Source: Chytridium lagenaria
Taxonomy: Eukaryota > Chytridiomycota > Chytridiomycetes > Chytridiales > Chytridiaceae
Direction of reading: 5' to 3'
Length of the DNA: 38,997 nucleotides
Assembly: GCA_025449115.1 (NCBI GenBank)
Contig: JAHLKC010000224.1
Coordinates: forward strand, 1-38,997
Part shown: positions 10,201 to 21,600 of the stretch, in pieces
How positions within the stretch are numbered: position 1 is the first letter of the stretch
Layout of the letters: each line of letters begins with the position of its first letter
Position numbers and translations under genes: made by a program
The notes under the pieces: generated by a model
Databases searched by the model: none
What the model was told of the DNA's origin: nothing
Seen by the model: the letters and a program-made list of their open reading frames with translations, nothing else

Positions 10201-11473
10201 TTCAGCAAGCCTTTCTCGTTGTTGCAACATCCGTGCCTCATAGTCCCCTTTCACATGAGTTATCTCTATAGCGAACTTTTGACGTTCTTCAACCCTCATA
10301 GACGCAACTTCAATTTCCTTAAACTTTGCAAGCTATTGTAACAAGAAAAAAAAGAAAAAATAGTTAACTCAGTACCAAAAATCGAAAACATTCATGCAAT
10401 AAACCGAACCTGCTGTTCCAACTCCAACTTCATCCGAGCTTCTAAATCACTTTGGTATCGTTGCATACGCTCTTCAATGGACTTCGCCATCATACGATTA
10501 GATTCTCGGTTTTGGAACGTGTTATCTCTGTCTGCTTTCCTGATCTGCATCTCTGTTATTAAAATTAGAATAGTGTCGTTATATTGATGTACCGTACCGA
10601 GGTATTCTGCATCGTCGATATCCGTTTGTGCTTCACGTTCCATGACGTTGACGTTTCCGATTTTCGAGAGACTTCCTAGGACTCGGACTAGGATGGCAGC
10701 TTTGAGGGGTGGTGGTGTCAAAAGATATTTCCTGTCATATCATTAAACTAAAAACTACTCACTTGAAGGCATGGAATGAAGGTTTTTCCGCTGCAAAAAA
10801 AAAAATGGTGCTGTCAATTCACTAGGGATGAGTTGCTGTGCGTACCAGCATCCTCAATAATGTAGTGTCATGATCCAAATGAAGTGCCCGAAATATGTCC
10901 TCTTCAGCAAACATCTGCCCCCATAATCGAATCGAGCAAACGAAATGAGTAAAAACATATAATAACGAGAAAAACTGACGTACCTGACTTGCTCTCGTCA
11001 ATCCACATTCGGGCATAAAAACACTCAACGTGAATTCACTTCCCTTCATCCTCAAATAATCAATAATAAGACTATCCACAACCCTCGTCATCAACGTTCC
11101 TGGCTGCGGTTTCGCAGGATCAGCTTCATTCAATAACTCATCGGTCTCCCCTGTTCCTTCAATCTCTACAATCCCATTGGTGCCGCTTGACTGATTCCGT
11201 TTTCGAGAGAGATGAAGAGATTTGGGCGTTGATGTGGTTGGTAGGTTGCCGTTTGTGCTGACTCTGATTTCATTGACGATATGGGCTCGAAGCTGTGACT
11301 GTTGGAGGAAGTCAATGGTTAAAAATGTTGATTCCTTTGAATGTCCGAGAGTTGTGGGAAATAGGAAGGCTTGCCTTGAGACGGTCAGTGACGCCACTTT
11401 CTCTTAATGATTCAAATATCTTCCACCGGAACTGCTGCTTGGAGAGGCCTCCTGCGTCTAGTACATCCGCCAT
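7213..11473 (-). CDS. OFD1: OFD1-like LisH/coiled-coil centriolar protein
   Basis: About 19 exons encode roughly 1,030 residues, close to vertebrate OFD1. Exon 1 (11473-11375) starts MADVLDAGGLSKQQFRW. Exon 2 carries the LisH motif (SLIIDYLRMKGSEFTLSVF then MPECGL), as in OFD1 (YEYSLSVFFPESGL). Long coiled coils follow from about 10.6 to 8.9 kb, then a Pro-rich linker, three KPEKKV-type repeats and a Glu/Arg-rich helix. The helix ends in DPTMKKYMDIVKERREKE, and the protein ends in DSDPW. OFD1 acts at centriole distal ends and satellites in ciliogenesis, so a flagellated cell is expected. Two introns use GC donors (11299-11374 and 9429-9498) and two are only 41 and 45 nt. The frame breaks at an A5 run in exon 4 (about 10783) and at a C4 run near 8279 appear to be sequence errors. 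The start is the first ATG before the conserved LisH lead-in. Confidence 0.82.
8177..8241. repeat. 24-bp coding tandem repeat (KPEKKV units)
   Basis: Near-identical 24-base units at 8177-8200 and 8201-8224, and a partial third from 8225, encode on the minus strand repeated PKPEKKV octamers in the linker of the OFD1-like protein. Neighbouring sequence (KVDTKPE) looks like a decayed fourth unit. Confidence 0.8.
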
Positions 11474-12057
11474 AACAGCACTGCACCTCTGTAATGAGAT
11501 GGAATTGTTGGATGACGGACTTCAAAACGTGACAATTCCATGTAGGTACCTAGTCCATTGAAGGGAAGACGATAAATCTTACAGACCCTTGCACAGTGCA
11601 TCAATATTGAATAAGCGGGAAGTCTATTAAAACATGGTGTTGAAATACAGCGATGAGATGTATGAAATGCACTCAATCCACGTTGAAAATCTTCGCTATT
11701 GTAGACTCATGCTTAGAGCGAGTAGCCCGCGCAGTGTGTGAAGCGACATCCTCATGTGATGAGCCCATAGCATTTTTAATCATAATCGAAAACGAGGCTT
11801 CATCTCACTAAGGTAGCTGCTACTGTAGTTAGTTAGTTCTGGTATGTATTTGATCTGCACCACTTCAGTATCACGCTATTTTATGAGTCGTTTTTTAATT
11901 AATCTTTATTCCTTCAAAGTTGAGATCTTCTGTTGTTTTTTTCATAATATGTCATATGAAAGTATTACATGCAAATAGCAAAGGCTGGAAAGGTATACAG
12001 TCTATCTATTCCTTTGTTGAATCTTCCTTTTAACCGTTCTTTTCGTTAGTTTCTCAG

Positions 12058-13066
12058 CATCAAGCACAAGTATGATATTTTGGAGGACAATATGGCTATT
12101 CTCTTGAGAGATTATCGAAAGGTGAGATCACGGTCTTGCATTGATTTTAATGTAGTTGTGCATCATTTGTAAAGTCTCGCTGACCTTTTAACGTCTCATG
12201 TTTTACAATGCCATCCATACTTCAGGCTAATTCTGGTGTTGAATCTGTTCAAGCAAGCTACCGTACCCTTGCTAAGGCTCGAAGTGTTTACGACGAAGCT
12301 CGAATCAATCTCCCCAACTTTGTCTATGCGAGATCGTTGTTGACCAATGCGCGCTTAGATGGAGAAAGAATTAGGGTCAAGTTGATTGATGAATACTCGG
12401 GGTGAGTTCTACTTTCCTTTTTCTACGCTTCAATCTTGCTTCATCCCATCTCACCATAAAAGTTTTCATCTAACCCATTTCCTACTACAGAGCTTGGTAC
12501 GAGATTAACGAAATCACCACCAAACACCCCACCAAAAATGACTTTTACGTCGACCCAAAGCCGAAAGAGGTATACTACAGCCTTCTCATGATTTTCCTTT
12601 TAATCTTTTTACCAGACGCACGCCATCTACACATCCCACAACCTCGACAAGAAAATCTCCCAAGCTTTTGAACTCGTCCCCAGCCTCCCCGCCATACGAT
12701 CAAAAGGTAACAAACACCCTTTCACTATCGTTATCCTATTCCTAACTTTAAAAAATCAAAAAAGCGATACCATCGACCCCGACGGCCCTGCCGCTCAGTC
12801 CCGTGGTCGCCAAGCCCTCGTCATCCAGAACGCTGTCTACCGTATTGACGACATGATTGCCAACATTGCCGTCTCCATGGCGTATCTCGAACCCAAGATG
12901 GCTATGTACCTCTGCTGATCTGGTGGTTCAGGAACGGCTCGTTCGGGCTGCTGTTAAGGATATTTGGAAGGGGATTTTAGGGAGATTGGGGTGTGAGAGG
13001 GCTGGTGAAGTTGGAGATATCATTGAAGAGTTGGGGTTGAGCCTTAGGGCGTTTTTAGAGTGTTGA
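12058..13066 (+). CDS. unrecognised helical protein, divergent from OFD1-like gene
   Basis: The first clear exon is 12058-12121 (IKHKYDILEDNMAILLRDYR), which needs an upstream exon in phase; a start at 11956 (MKVLHANSKG...) is possible but unproven. Further exons follow at 12226-12401, from about 12491 (AWYEINEITTKHPTKNDF), from about 12619 (THAIYTSHNLDKKISQAF) and from about 12766 to the stop at 13064-13066. Two one-base breaks are needed to keep the frame: an A4 run before the donor near 12706, and a C3 run near 12890. The product is about 270 or more residues, mostly predicted helix, without membrane segments or a motif I know. The C-terminus contains VVQERLVRAAVKDIW and ends RAFLEC. Head-to-head placement with a ciliary gene suggests, only as inference, a related role. 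Confidence 0.55.
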
Positions 13067-14023
13067 GGATGTGGAATTGTGATGGATACGTACTGTATTT
13101 AGAGTGTTTTTCGTTTTATCTTTATGTTTACTGTAGATTTGAGAACGTGTGAATACGTGCTTTATTTAAAGTATTTTTTGTTTCTTATTTCATTATGTTT
13201 AACGTTTTGTTTTTTTGGCTATGTATGTTTTTAATTCCCGCTCATTCCCTCTAATTTACCTCATTGTAATTTTACTTGGTCGTACCCTTATCGCCTCTTA
13301 CATGTACGTTCAATGCATCACTCTTCAACACGTCGTAGACTTACATCCTTCACAACGACCACCTTATTGTAATTTTAACTTGGTCGTGCTCTTATCGCCT
13401 CTTACATGTACTTTCAACACATAATATTCCACCTACACATCGAGCACCTTTCAAGTTTTTTTTAGATTTAACTCTGCAACGCGTTGGTAATAGTTAAAAC
13501 ATTGAGAGAAAACAAAGTTACATCGTAAAAACCTCAACAACAACCACATACGTTGATAAAAGAACGTTGTTTGTGGTGGTGCGCTATGACTTTTAATGAT
13601 TGGCGTTGGTATTTCAATACCAAAGCATACGTGTGCTTGCTTTTTTGATACCTTTTCCCTGAGGGCTGACATATGATTACGGTCAACGCTTAAATCCGGA
13701 ACAGTCCTCCACTGCAATGGCGGGTTCCAGATCTCTCATACTAACAGTAACAGTTGGTATATGATCGAAACAAACACTGCTAATCATGAATGCTTTAACC
13801 CATCCATTATGATTCCCATCAAACACCGTGTTCATAATATTGCCATGAGCAATAAAAGTTTCGTTTCAAGGCAAAGGTAAAGTGGGAATTCGCCGCATGA
13901 TGCTACTTCGAAATCGATTTATTTGCTTTCAAAAAGAATTCGGCATAGCAAAAACACTTAAAGGTGCGAAGGCAACAAGAAACACATACAGAGAGAAAGA
14001 AAAGGGGGGAGCACTGATGGGCA
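13067..14023. other. intergenic region with spaced direct repeat
   Basis: No supported gene. Short frames (13215-13424 plus, 13451-13717 minus) lack any recognisable feature, and the first runs through the direct repeat. It separates convergently oriented gene ends: the unknown plus-strand gene and the GATA gene on minus. Confidence 0.45.
13264..13416. repeat. imperfect 49-bp direct repeat, 103 bp apart
   Basis: A sequence starting TTGTAATTTTA and containing CTTATCGCCTCTTACATGTA occurs at about 13264-13312 and again at about 13367-13416, with four or five differences. It is of unknown origin and could be a local duplication. Confidence 0.75.
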
Positions 14024-15679
14024 CTAGTGACCAAAGCACAGAGTCACATAAGAGACCAAAAAAAAAAAAAAAAAAAAAAAAGAGGGGTCGGAACTAGGGA
14101 TCAAAGGAATACCGCATACAAGAATAGATTGAAAAATATACTCAAAGAAGGCTGATGATTCATTGCTAAACCAACCCCTCAACATCATCGCCTTCTTCTC
14201 CAAAACCTCAATCCACTTCCTCCTCACTCCCTGCTCAACACCACCAACAGCGCCATCAAACCACTCCTCAAAAGCCTCAGGGCTCATCCTCTCCACATCC
14301 TCGCTCTTACACATCTCCTCCTCCACAAACGCCGCCAAAGGCGGGCTCTGCGGTGGAGACGCCATAGGGGCAGATGATGGCGCAGGAACGTGTTGAGCTT
14401 CCATTCCTTGCTGTTGGCGATGGTGCTGCTGCTGGGCGTTGGAGAGTTGCAGCTGAAATTGAACGAGCTGTTGTTGCTGTTGCTGTTGACGGGCTGCTTC
14501 TTCCGCGAGGGCGCGGGCACGGACGGCTCCAGGAACGGGGCCCTTGGGCATGCGAATGGGTGAGGCCTTGCAGCAAAGGTCCCAGACGCCGCTGTAGCGC
14601 TTCCAACCGTATAGCTCTTCTGGGGCGCCAACACTGAACAGGATCCTGGTGTTGTGGGTTTGGTGCGAATGTTGGACGGTCGGTGGCTCTGGTACTGCTT
14701 GTAGTAGAGACCACATGCGTTGCAAAGACTATGGAGACGGTCAACGGTGCGTCGCCAGAGCGGGGTGGAGGTTGCCCCACAGTTGTGGCAGACGAGGTTA
14801 CGCGTGTTCTCGCGTTGACGCTTGCGCTCAGCCTTGATGGCTGCTGCTGCCGCTACTGATTCGGCGGCGGCAGTGAGGGCAGCTTGGCTTGCCGGGCTAT
14901 TGTTGATGGGGTGAATAGGGGCAGGGTGCGAGTGTGAACAGGGCGGGGAGCAGCCAGGGAGGAGCCATGGGAGGGGCTTGCGTGAGCTGCTGGTGTAATT
15001 GCTTCTCTGGCGACGGGTCGCGCATGACTTGATACTCGTTTTCTGAAGCGGGCTTGCAACACTTGACGACGGGCTCGAGATGGAAGGCGTCCTTGTCCGA
15101 CAACTGCTCCTGTTCTTGGGGTGCGGTGGAAATGGAGGAACCAGAGTCAGCAACAGGGAGGTTAGATGCAGCGGCCGACATCATGAGCATCTGTACGAGG
15201 TTGGGGTAGGCGCTAACAGCAGCACTCAACAAAGAGTTGGCCGCTTCTTCCGACACGGGTGATGACGACATGGCGGCACTAAGCAAGGAGCGCCGACGCG
15301 GCCTCTTGCCCAAACTCCAGGTACATGAGAGGGTCCTCATCTACACACGCCCGAGACGAAAGGCCAGAGTCCAAAGAGGAAGGTGTAGGACTTGACACTG
15401 CGGACGCGTCAGAAAAGTAGCCATTCGTCGAGGATGGGAGAGTGGAGGTCAGAGGAATTTTGGTCAAACACAGGAGAGTCGGCACCAGGGCAGCTGATTC
15501 GAGCTGAAAAAGGAGAAGGCCAAGCTCTGCCGCAGTGGCGGCTGCCGAATAAATGTTGCAATCGCCGTCTACGGTGTTGGTGGACGCGGTCATGTCTCCA
15601 GGGGGCTTGAAGGTAGAGAAGCAGAGGCGTTGGGAAGGTCACCAAAAAGGGAAAAGTCGAGAGCTTCACAGGCTTGCAT
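14024..15679 (-). CDS. GATA-type zinc-finger transcription factor
   Basis: One GATA finger lies at about 14713-14790: [14 protein letters not shown]...[10 protein letters not shown], spacing C-x2-C-x18-C-x2-C, followed by a basic tail (HRPSNIRTK). Such factors bind GATA sites in the nucleus; fungal members regulate nitrogen, iron, light or development, and the sequence does not say which. The start at 15679 ([16 protein letters not shown]) gives an acidic, aromatic N-terminus containing [11 protein letters not shown], a plausible activation region. Downstream come a Gln-rich stretch (Q7 plus QQQHHRQQQ) and an acidic C-terminus ([10 protein letters not shown]). Reading must change frame five or six times with no plausible intron at those points (for example near 15590, 15420, 15285, 14910 and 14670). 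I read these as one-base sequence errors. The 3' end is uncertain: the open frame runs into a T24 tract, and a stop at about 14166 in the next frame may be the real one. Confidence 0.8.
14058..14081. repeat. A24 homopolymer
   Basis: Twenty-four consecutive A on the plus strand, at or just after the 3' end of the GATA gene (T24 in its sense). It is the longest mononucleotide run in the window and its true length is probably uncertain. Confidence 0.9.
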
Positions 15680-18655
15680 TGTTGATACTGGTTGGGTGGT
15701 GATTGAGGGTGGTAAAGTGGTGCGGCAATGAAGGTTCTTGACGTGTTTGTCTTGACGTGAATGAAAATTTCCTCGTGGGGAAAAAGGGATTTTTGCAGTT
15801 TTCGCTGATATCACACTTGAAGTGGATGGTTGAGAAGAGTTTGTTGCAGACGATGGGTGCTATATTGTGTTGAACAGATGCGCGCTCAATGTACTTTCTC
15901 AGGCAGATGATGGGTGTGCAGTCGGTTGTTCAAAAATAAGATAAATGAGTTCGGATCAAGCAGAGTCGCAGCCGGCGTGCTATTGTTCGTAGAGGTGAAA
16001 AGATGAGGAGAAAGTAGTTAGTTTTCGTGCACTGAAAGCATGCAGATAGATGTGGAGGTGTGTATGGGAGTAAAGGTTACCTTTCCAGTGTGTCCGTCAA
16101 TGTAAAAGTAAGACATACTACTCTTTGAGCTGCAGAAGATAAAATCTGCACGAATGGGTTGCTCTTGAATAGGTCGGAGGGGAGTAGGATGAATTCGAGG
16201 TAGGAATTCTACAAATAAAGAGTGATGGTATTGCAACAGGATAAAATGTCCCCTGTATCAAGTTGCAATTTAAAGGGAAGAGGGATGATGCTCTGTATCT
16301 GCCACTCTCTTGCTCTTTCTCTTTTGAGATAAGGGATAAAGGGATAAAGGGATTTTTAAAGCACGTTGGTGTCGATGAAGATGGTAATGACGATGATGCT
16401 CTGATGTGGCGAGAGAGCTTGAAGGGTTGAGTTGTGTTGTGTAGGGTTAGTACTATTTAGTAACTATTAGGGGGTGAGAGGATCAAGTGAGTTGGAAATG
16501 GGCTTCTTTATGACGAAAAAGTATTTTTTGAGATAAAAAATGAATAATTTCTCCAACAAAAAGAAAAGAAAGAAAAAAGGAATAATAAATATGAGAAATG
16601 GGAGGGAAAGTAATAATAATAAATAAGAGGCGGTGCCTTATAATTATTGAAGGAATAATAATAGGAATATAGGAATAGGATGATGCATCGACTTCCGTTC
16701 TTCTTTTATCCGAATATATATTTATACCTATAGAAGATAATTCATTGTAAACCTTATTAGTCACCTTAATATTAGGTATTATGTAATTCATTATATATAT
16801 ACTGTACTACATAAGAACTTAATAATAATACCCACTCACCCCAACGTTACACCCATGAATATATAATTAGTAATCATATAATGAGGTAATACAATCAGAT
16901 AAGAACTGCTTCCTTTGTTTCATTGGTCAAAGATTTCTGTTATCTTTTGGATAGCCTTTTCATTATTAGAGACAAAGCCGTGAACCTACCTAATGCAATA
17001 AATACACATTTAAAACCGTTGGATAAGTCTAAACTACATTTTATTCATCTTGCAGTGGATTCTTACGCGTGCCATTTAATGCGATACCCGAAGGAACTAA
17101 AGAAAAGGGCAGCAAGCGTGCTATCAAGAGGAGGAAGAGAAAGAAGAGGAAAAGGGTAAAGGAGAGTGAGGCGATATTGTTAAATGAAGCTCAAAAGGAG
17201 CCTTCAGTGGAGGGAAAGGAATTGATGACGGATATGAAGAAGAAGCAAAAGTCAAAGGAGAGGATCAGTTAAACAAGTCAGAGAAGTCAAAGAAGATGAA
17301 AAAGACAAAGAAGAAAAGGCGAGGCAAACGAAGAAAACGTCGTTGCCGTAAGAAACCACTTTCACAATGCAGCCGCCATCGACAAAGAACCCTCATGCCA
17401 AAGGAGAAAGAGGGGACCCAGAGTGGGGGTGGGGGGAAATCCCTGACAACTTGAAGGAGCCACATTGTAGTTATCTAAGATCCCGTATTACCAGCCGCGA
17501 ATGGCACAACGAGGCTGGCCACAGCGTTCATAGGCCCGTTAGCGAGGAGGTAATACCCAGACAGTTTAAGTGATATCTATATACGACCTCAACATTATGC
17601 GATGTTGCATTATGGTCGCAATGGGCCATGATTACCCCTTGCATAAGGGCCTTCCCGTGCACCAGAAAGACAACGAACCCTTAATCGCGTAGAGTGTCGC
17701 CCTCACCAGATGATAAAGCTTTCGCGGGCCATGAAAATGGCATAAAATTATTATTCCGGCACGACATCAAAGATATCTGTCAATGTTGCGGAGATATTTT
17801 CTGTAGTCGAGCTAAAAGTGTAATCTATTTGATACGATAATACGACTTTTATGAAAGAAGGAAAAACTCGATTATTTCTCATTGCTGGTATTTTTTCGAT
17901 TTAGTTCACAAGTATTTACAAGGGGAACTAGGAAAACCTTTATTTTGTTTTGTCTGGCTTATGAACGTTCAGCAATCGTGTTGGTTGCTTAAACGCTAGT
18001 GTGTTGATTAAGTAAAAGTAAACAGGGCTGTTCTGCACACGTCTATTTCACTGATACCCTCTCTCCTTGTAGTATTTTATCTTGTTGTGTAATTTACATA
18101 CTCTTCACTTTTGCCATATTGATAAAAGTCGCCCATTTTGCCCACATCTTTCTTTTTCCCCCCTTTACTAAAATAAAACCGTTTGAAAGTGGTTTTTTGA
18201 CGACCGTCTTAATTGACTCCAATAAACGCACATACAAAACGATCATTGAAATCTTTGCGATTCACGAGTAGCAAGAACAGGGTCTGTTCCGAGCAAAAGG
18301 GGCCAAGGAACTATTAGACAGTGAGTGGGGCAAGTTGTAAGGGGAAAACCCCCCAGACGTGAACACGGAATAGGGGCACTTGCTTAAACAAAGATGTGTA
18401 TTTACTATTTAAAAAGGAATTTAATACCAAAAAGAAGTCCAATTAAAGAAAAAACACAAAAACAATCATGCAATAGTCTTCAGCAAGAAAAAAAAATAAT
18501 AATAAAAAAGGTAAAGAGGTTTACAAAATAAAATAGATAAAAGGTCATCAGCATAGACATAGGAGGTCACTTTGGAACCAACATTATATAGTTTTCAAGA
18601 AAAAAAAAAACAGAAACAAAAAACCTTATAGAAATTGTTAAGACAATGTCATTCA
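15680..18655. other. long AT-rich spacer upstream of the GATA gene
   Basis: Nearly 3 kb without a strongly supported gene. 15.7-16.5 kb probably holds the promoter and 5' leader of the GATA gene; a GGGATAAA microrepeat occurs at about 16332-16352. 16.5-16.9 kb is a run of ATA-rich low complexity. 17.0-17.5 kb holds a lysine-rich frame, listed separately. 17.6-18.6 kb shows only short frames and A-rich tracts; the last 200 bases are probably the 3' trailer of the next gene. Confidence 0.5.
17056..17454 (+). CDS. possible lysine/arginine-rich protein fragment
   Basis: After a TTGCAG that could be an acceptor, a plus-strand frame reads GFLRVPFNAIPEGTKEKG then AIKRRKRKKRKRVK and continues to a stop at 17270. 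One base later a second frame continues with the same bias (KMKKTKKKRRGKRRKRRCRK) to a stop at 17452-17454. A one-base error would join them. The composition resembles nuclear or nucleolar basic tails. However, the A/G-rich DNA could produce this by chance, and no start exon is certain (a frame starting at 16923 is one candidate). No function can be assigned. Confidence 0.28.
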
Positions 18656-21600
18656 CTATCTCTTCCCAAACAGCTTCTTTCCAAAGCCACCCGAGGATTT
18701 AGAACGACTCATTGACACCATGTTTTCCCCACCCTTCCCATCTTGTCGTGCCACATGAGATCCCTCATCCCAAGCATCCCCACTCTCTTCCAAGAAACCC
18801 GTATGACCAACGTTTCTCGGCAAAGTTACCGTCTCATTCACCTGACGTCGACCCCCCATTTGAAACTTAAACTTTGAAAACAACGACGTCTTCCCATTCC
18901 CCTCATTCCTCGAATCCTCAATAGACCCCTTCTCAACCCCACATACTCCGACCCCAACCCTGCAGAACCGTTAAAATCCACAGACCCACGAGTTCGTCCT
19001 AAAGTGGACGCAGGGCCGGCATACCCTCGATTCAACGTTGCAGTCTGAGGGGGGTGATACCCAAGTCCATTGGTCTGAACAGGTGCTGACCGAAGAGGAT
19101 TGGAACGCGGTGCACCGGGTGCAACGAAATCCGCCCACACGCTTGCACCAACGTCACCGCTTGTAGCTGTTGAGTCGATGGAGATGGTGGGACCACGACG
19201 TGGACGGTTTAAAGGCTTCATGGTGGATTCGGGAGCAGCTTTATGATACCTCCTTGCGAGGGACCCAAATGTGCCGTTGGGCATGCCGTCGTTGGAGAAT
19301 GGGGATTGGTATTCGTTTGGAAGAGGTGGGACGGGTGGGGGTGCTATGGAGGGGTAGGTGGATGAGGAGCTGGCAGGAGATGAAAGACTTCTTGACATAC
19401 TAGGGAGGGTGGTTAGCCTCTCTAGACACTTCTGTGAATGTCTCGGTTTGACCCCCAGAGTCAGGCCGGTACAAGAGATCACTGAGAAACTCTGGAGCTG
19501 GGGAGGTAGGGGTGCGACGTGCAGGTGAAGACTTTGGAATGATGGGTTGAAGAGGGGACAAGGGTCCATGGAAATCTACCGGTGTTTGTTCTCCAGCAGA
19601 CTTGTTTGAAGAAATAGTTGAATGTCGAATAAAAACCCCGCCAGTCTTTTCTCCACCCCTGAGCTCCTGTTCCCTGCTGAAATACGCCAGATCTTGGAGA
19701 GGTCCTCAGAGTTCAGCTGACGACGTGGAATAGCCTGCTCTTCCAAAAAGTCTGGAGTCGGAGGAGCAAGTGCACCAGTGACAGAGCTGCTGTCGTTATC
19801 TACCTCTGGTCTCGGCTGCAAGCTTGCCTTGAGTTTAGCTTCTGCCGTTCTTCTCTTCCTCTTCCAGCTTTCAATCTCCTGATCATCTATCCAAACACTA
19901 TCATCATCATCAACATCCTGTGCAGTAGACGTGTCCCGAAAATACTGCTTGGAAGGTCCTCCGTTGTTTCATCAAACGCAGGGTCCGTGGGTTCATCCTC
20001 AACATCTTCCCATTCTTCATCCTCCCAATCATCCACATCAAAAAAAGTCCCCAGTAGCCTCCATGGCCTCAAGGAGCACCCCATCCAAACGCCGTACAAC
20101 ACTCTGTCGGACCTTTCTTTTCTCTGCAAAGCCTACTCCACCGTTCATCAACGTCTTTTCAGCTGCCTGCAGCGTCACCTTGCTAGACTGTCTCGGATGC
20201 TCCTCTTCCACCGCTGATATTGCTCTTTCCACAGAGGCCAGATGCGCATTATACGAATCCCTCCATGATACCAAAGGTGCGGCTGCAGGCAACGAAGATC
20301 GACTCTCGTGAGACTCATCCGCCGCCTGCGGCTGCAGCTCATCCACAGGTGCATCCGGCACAGAACCACGTCCGTCCCAAAAGCTCTGATCGTGTCAAAA
20401 TCCAAGTCTAAGCGATACTGCCAATGTCGGGTCCATCATTCGAAGGAATCCGGAAGCGATCGGATTCCTTCGATGGCGTGAACGAAGAACGCTGCTCAGA
20501 TTCGCGTCCGTTTATGGAGTTGGAATCTACAGATGTTCGTCGTGACGAGCGTTTGACAGCGGCATTTTCAAGGAGCTTTTCTCGAGTGGACCGCTTCCGA
20601 AGAATGGTACGTGAAGCCCTGGTACGCACTTTTCTCGAACCATCCGCTCTCCCCCTTAAAGAAGCACTTCGAAGTGGAGGTACAGGTGGAGACGAAAGCT
20701 CGATAAAAGTCTCTTCAGCCGCCGCCGCAACTTCCGTTAAAGGACTTTGTGATGAGAGCATTGAGTCTAAATTTTTCGAATGGGTCTCATACACTTCATT
20801 GTCAATCTTTGGGTTCTCCACGAATACCATCCCATCAGCAGATCCTCGATGAATAGGAGTGACGGCGGAGATGGGTGTGAGAGAAGCCGGATCCATTCCG
20901 CCAACTTCGTCAGCTTCAGGAACTCTTGAAAGTGCGGCGGTCAATGCTTGATCCAACCGGCCAAGTAGAGATGCCACCGGGGATTCAAAGGTGCCAGCAT
21001 TCCTGCTATTCGAAAAAGCCCTCTTCCTTTGTCCCATCATCGGCGATGTTGGCGCTGACGAGGGTGGAGATATCTCCTGCTTGAAAGACAACTCCCTATC
21101 GTCCGAAACAGTATCATCTTGCACAACAGTGCTGGCTGTTGGAGAAAGTGCGGCGCTGGTAGCGACGGATTCCTTTCTTGCAGCCACAGGAGAAGATGGC
21201 TCAAATGAATCTTCCTCTTGCATATCCTCCCACTCTGCCTCTTCTGGAAATGTGTAGACTGAGGGATGTGTTTTCTGAAAATTCCTAACGTGATGCGGGC
21301 TGTCCGGTTGCATAGAAGATCCAGACGTTCTAGCCGAATCTGGGTAAAGACGTCCTTGCATTGCGCCACCAAACGTTGGGCGCAAATATGGCATTTGATT
21401 TCCCATAGCAGCAGATGAGTTCAGTGAGATATTTATAGATGACATGACAGGGTCAACATTGGGCGAATCCAGTGGCATGCTCCCTTGTTTTGGATCAGTG
21501 TTGAGTCTCCGAGAAGGTTGAATACTAAGCCCGTTCGATGGCAATGGCTGAGATGGCTTTGTCTGCTGTGTCTTCATCTGCCGTGCAGTCACGTATTTGC

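Noticed and set aside
14024..15679. Programmed ribosomal frameshifting in the GATA gene
   Set aside because: Five or six shifts of differing direction with no common slippery site, shared by unrelated genes, do not fit a programmed mechanism.
17580..17720. Possible structured RNA or rRNA fragment (mixed GC region with short inverted repeats)
   Set aside because: Only short imperfect stems were seen and no known RNA signature could be matched.
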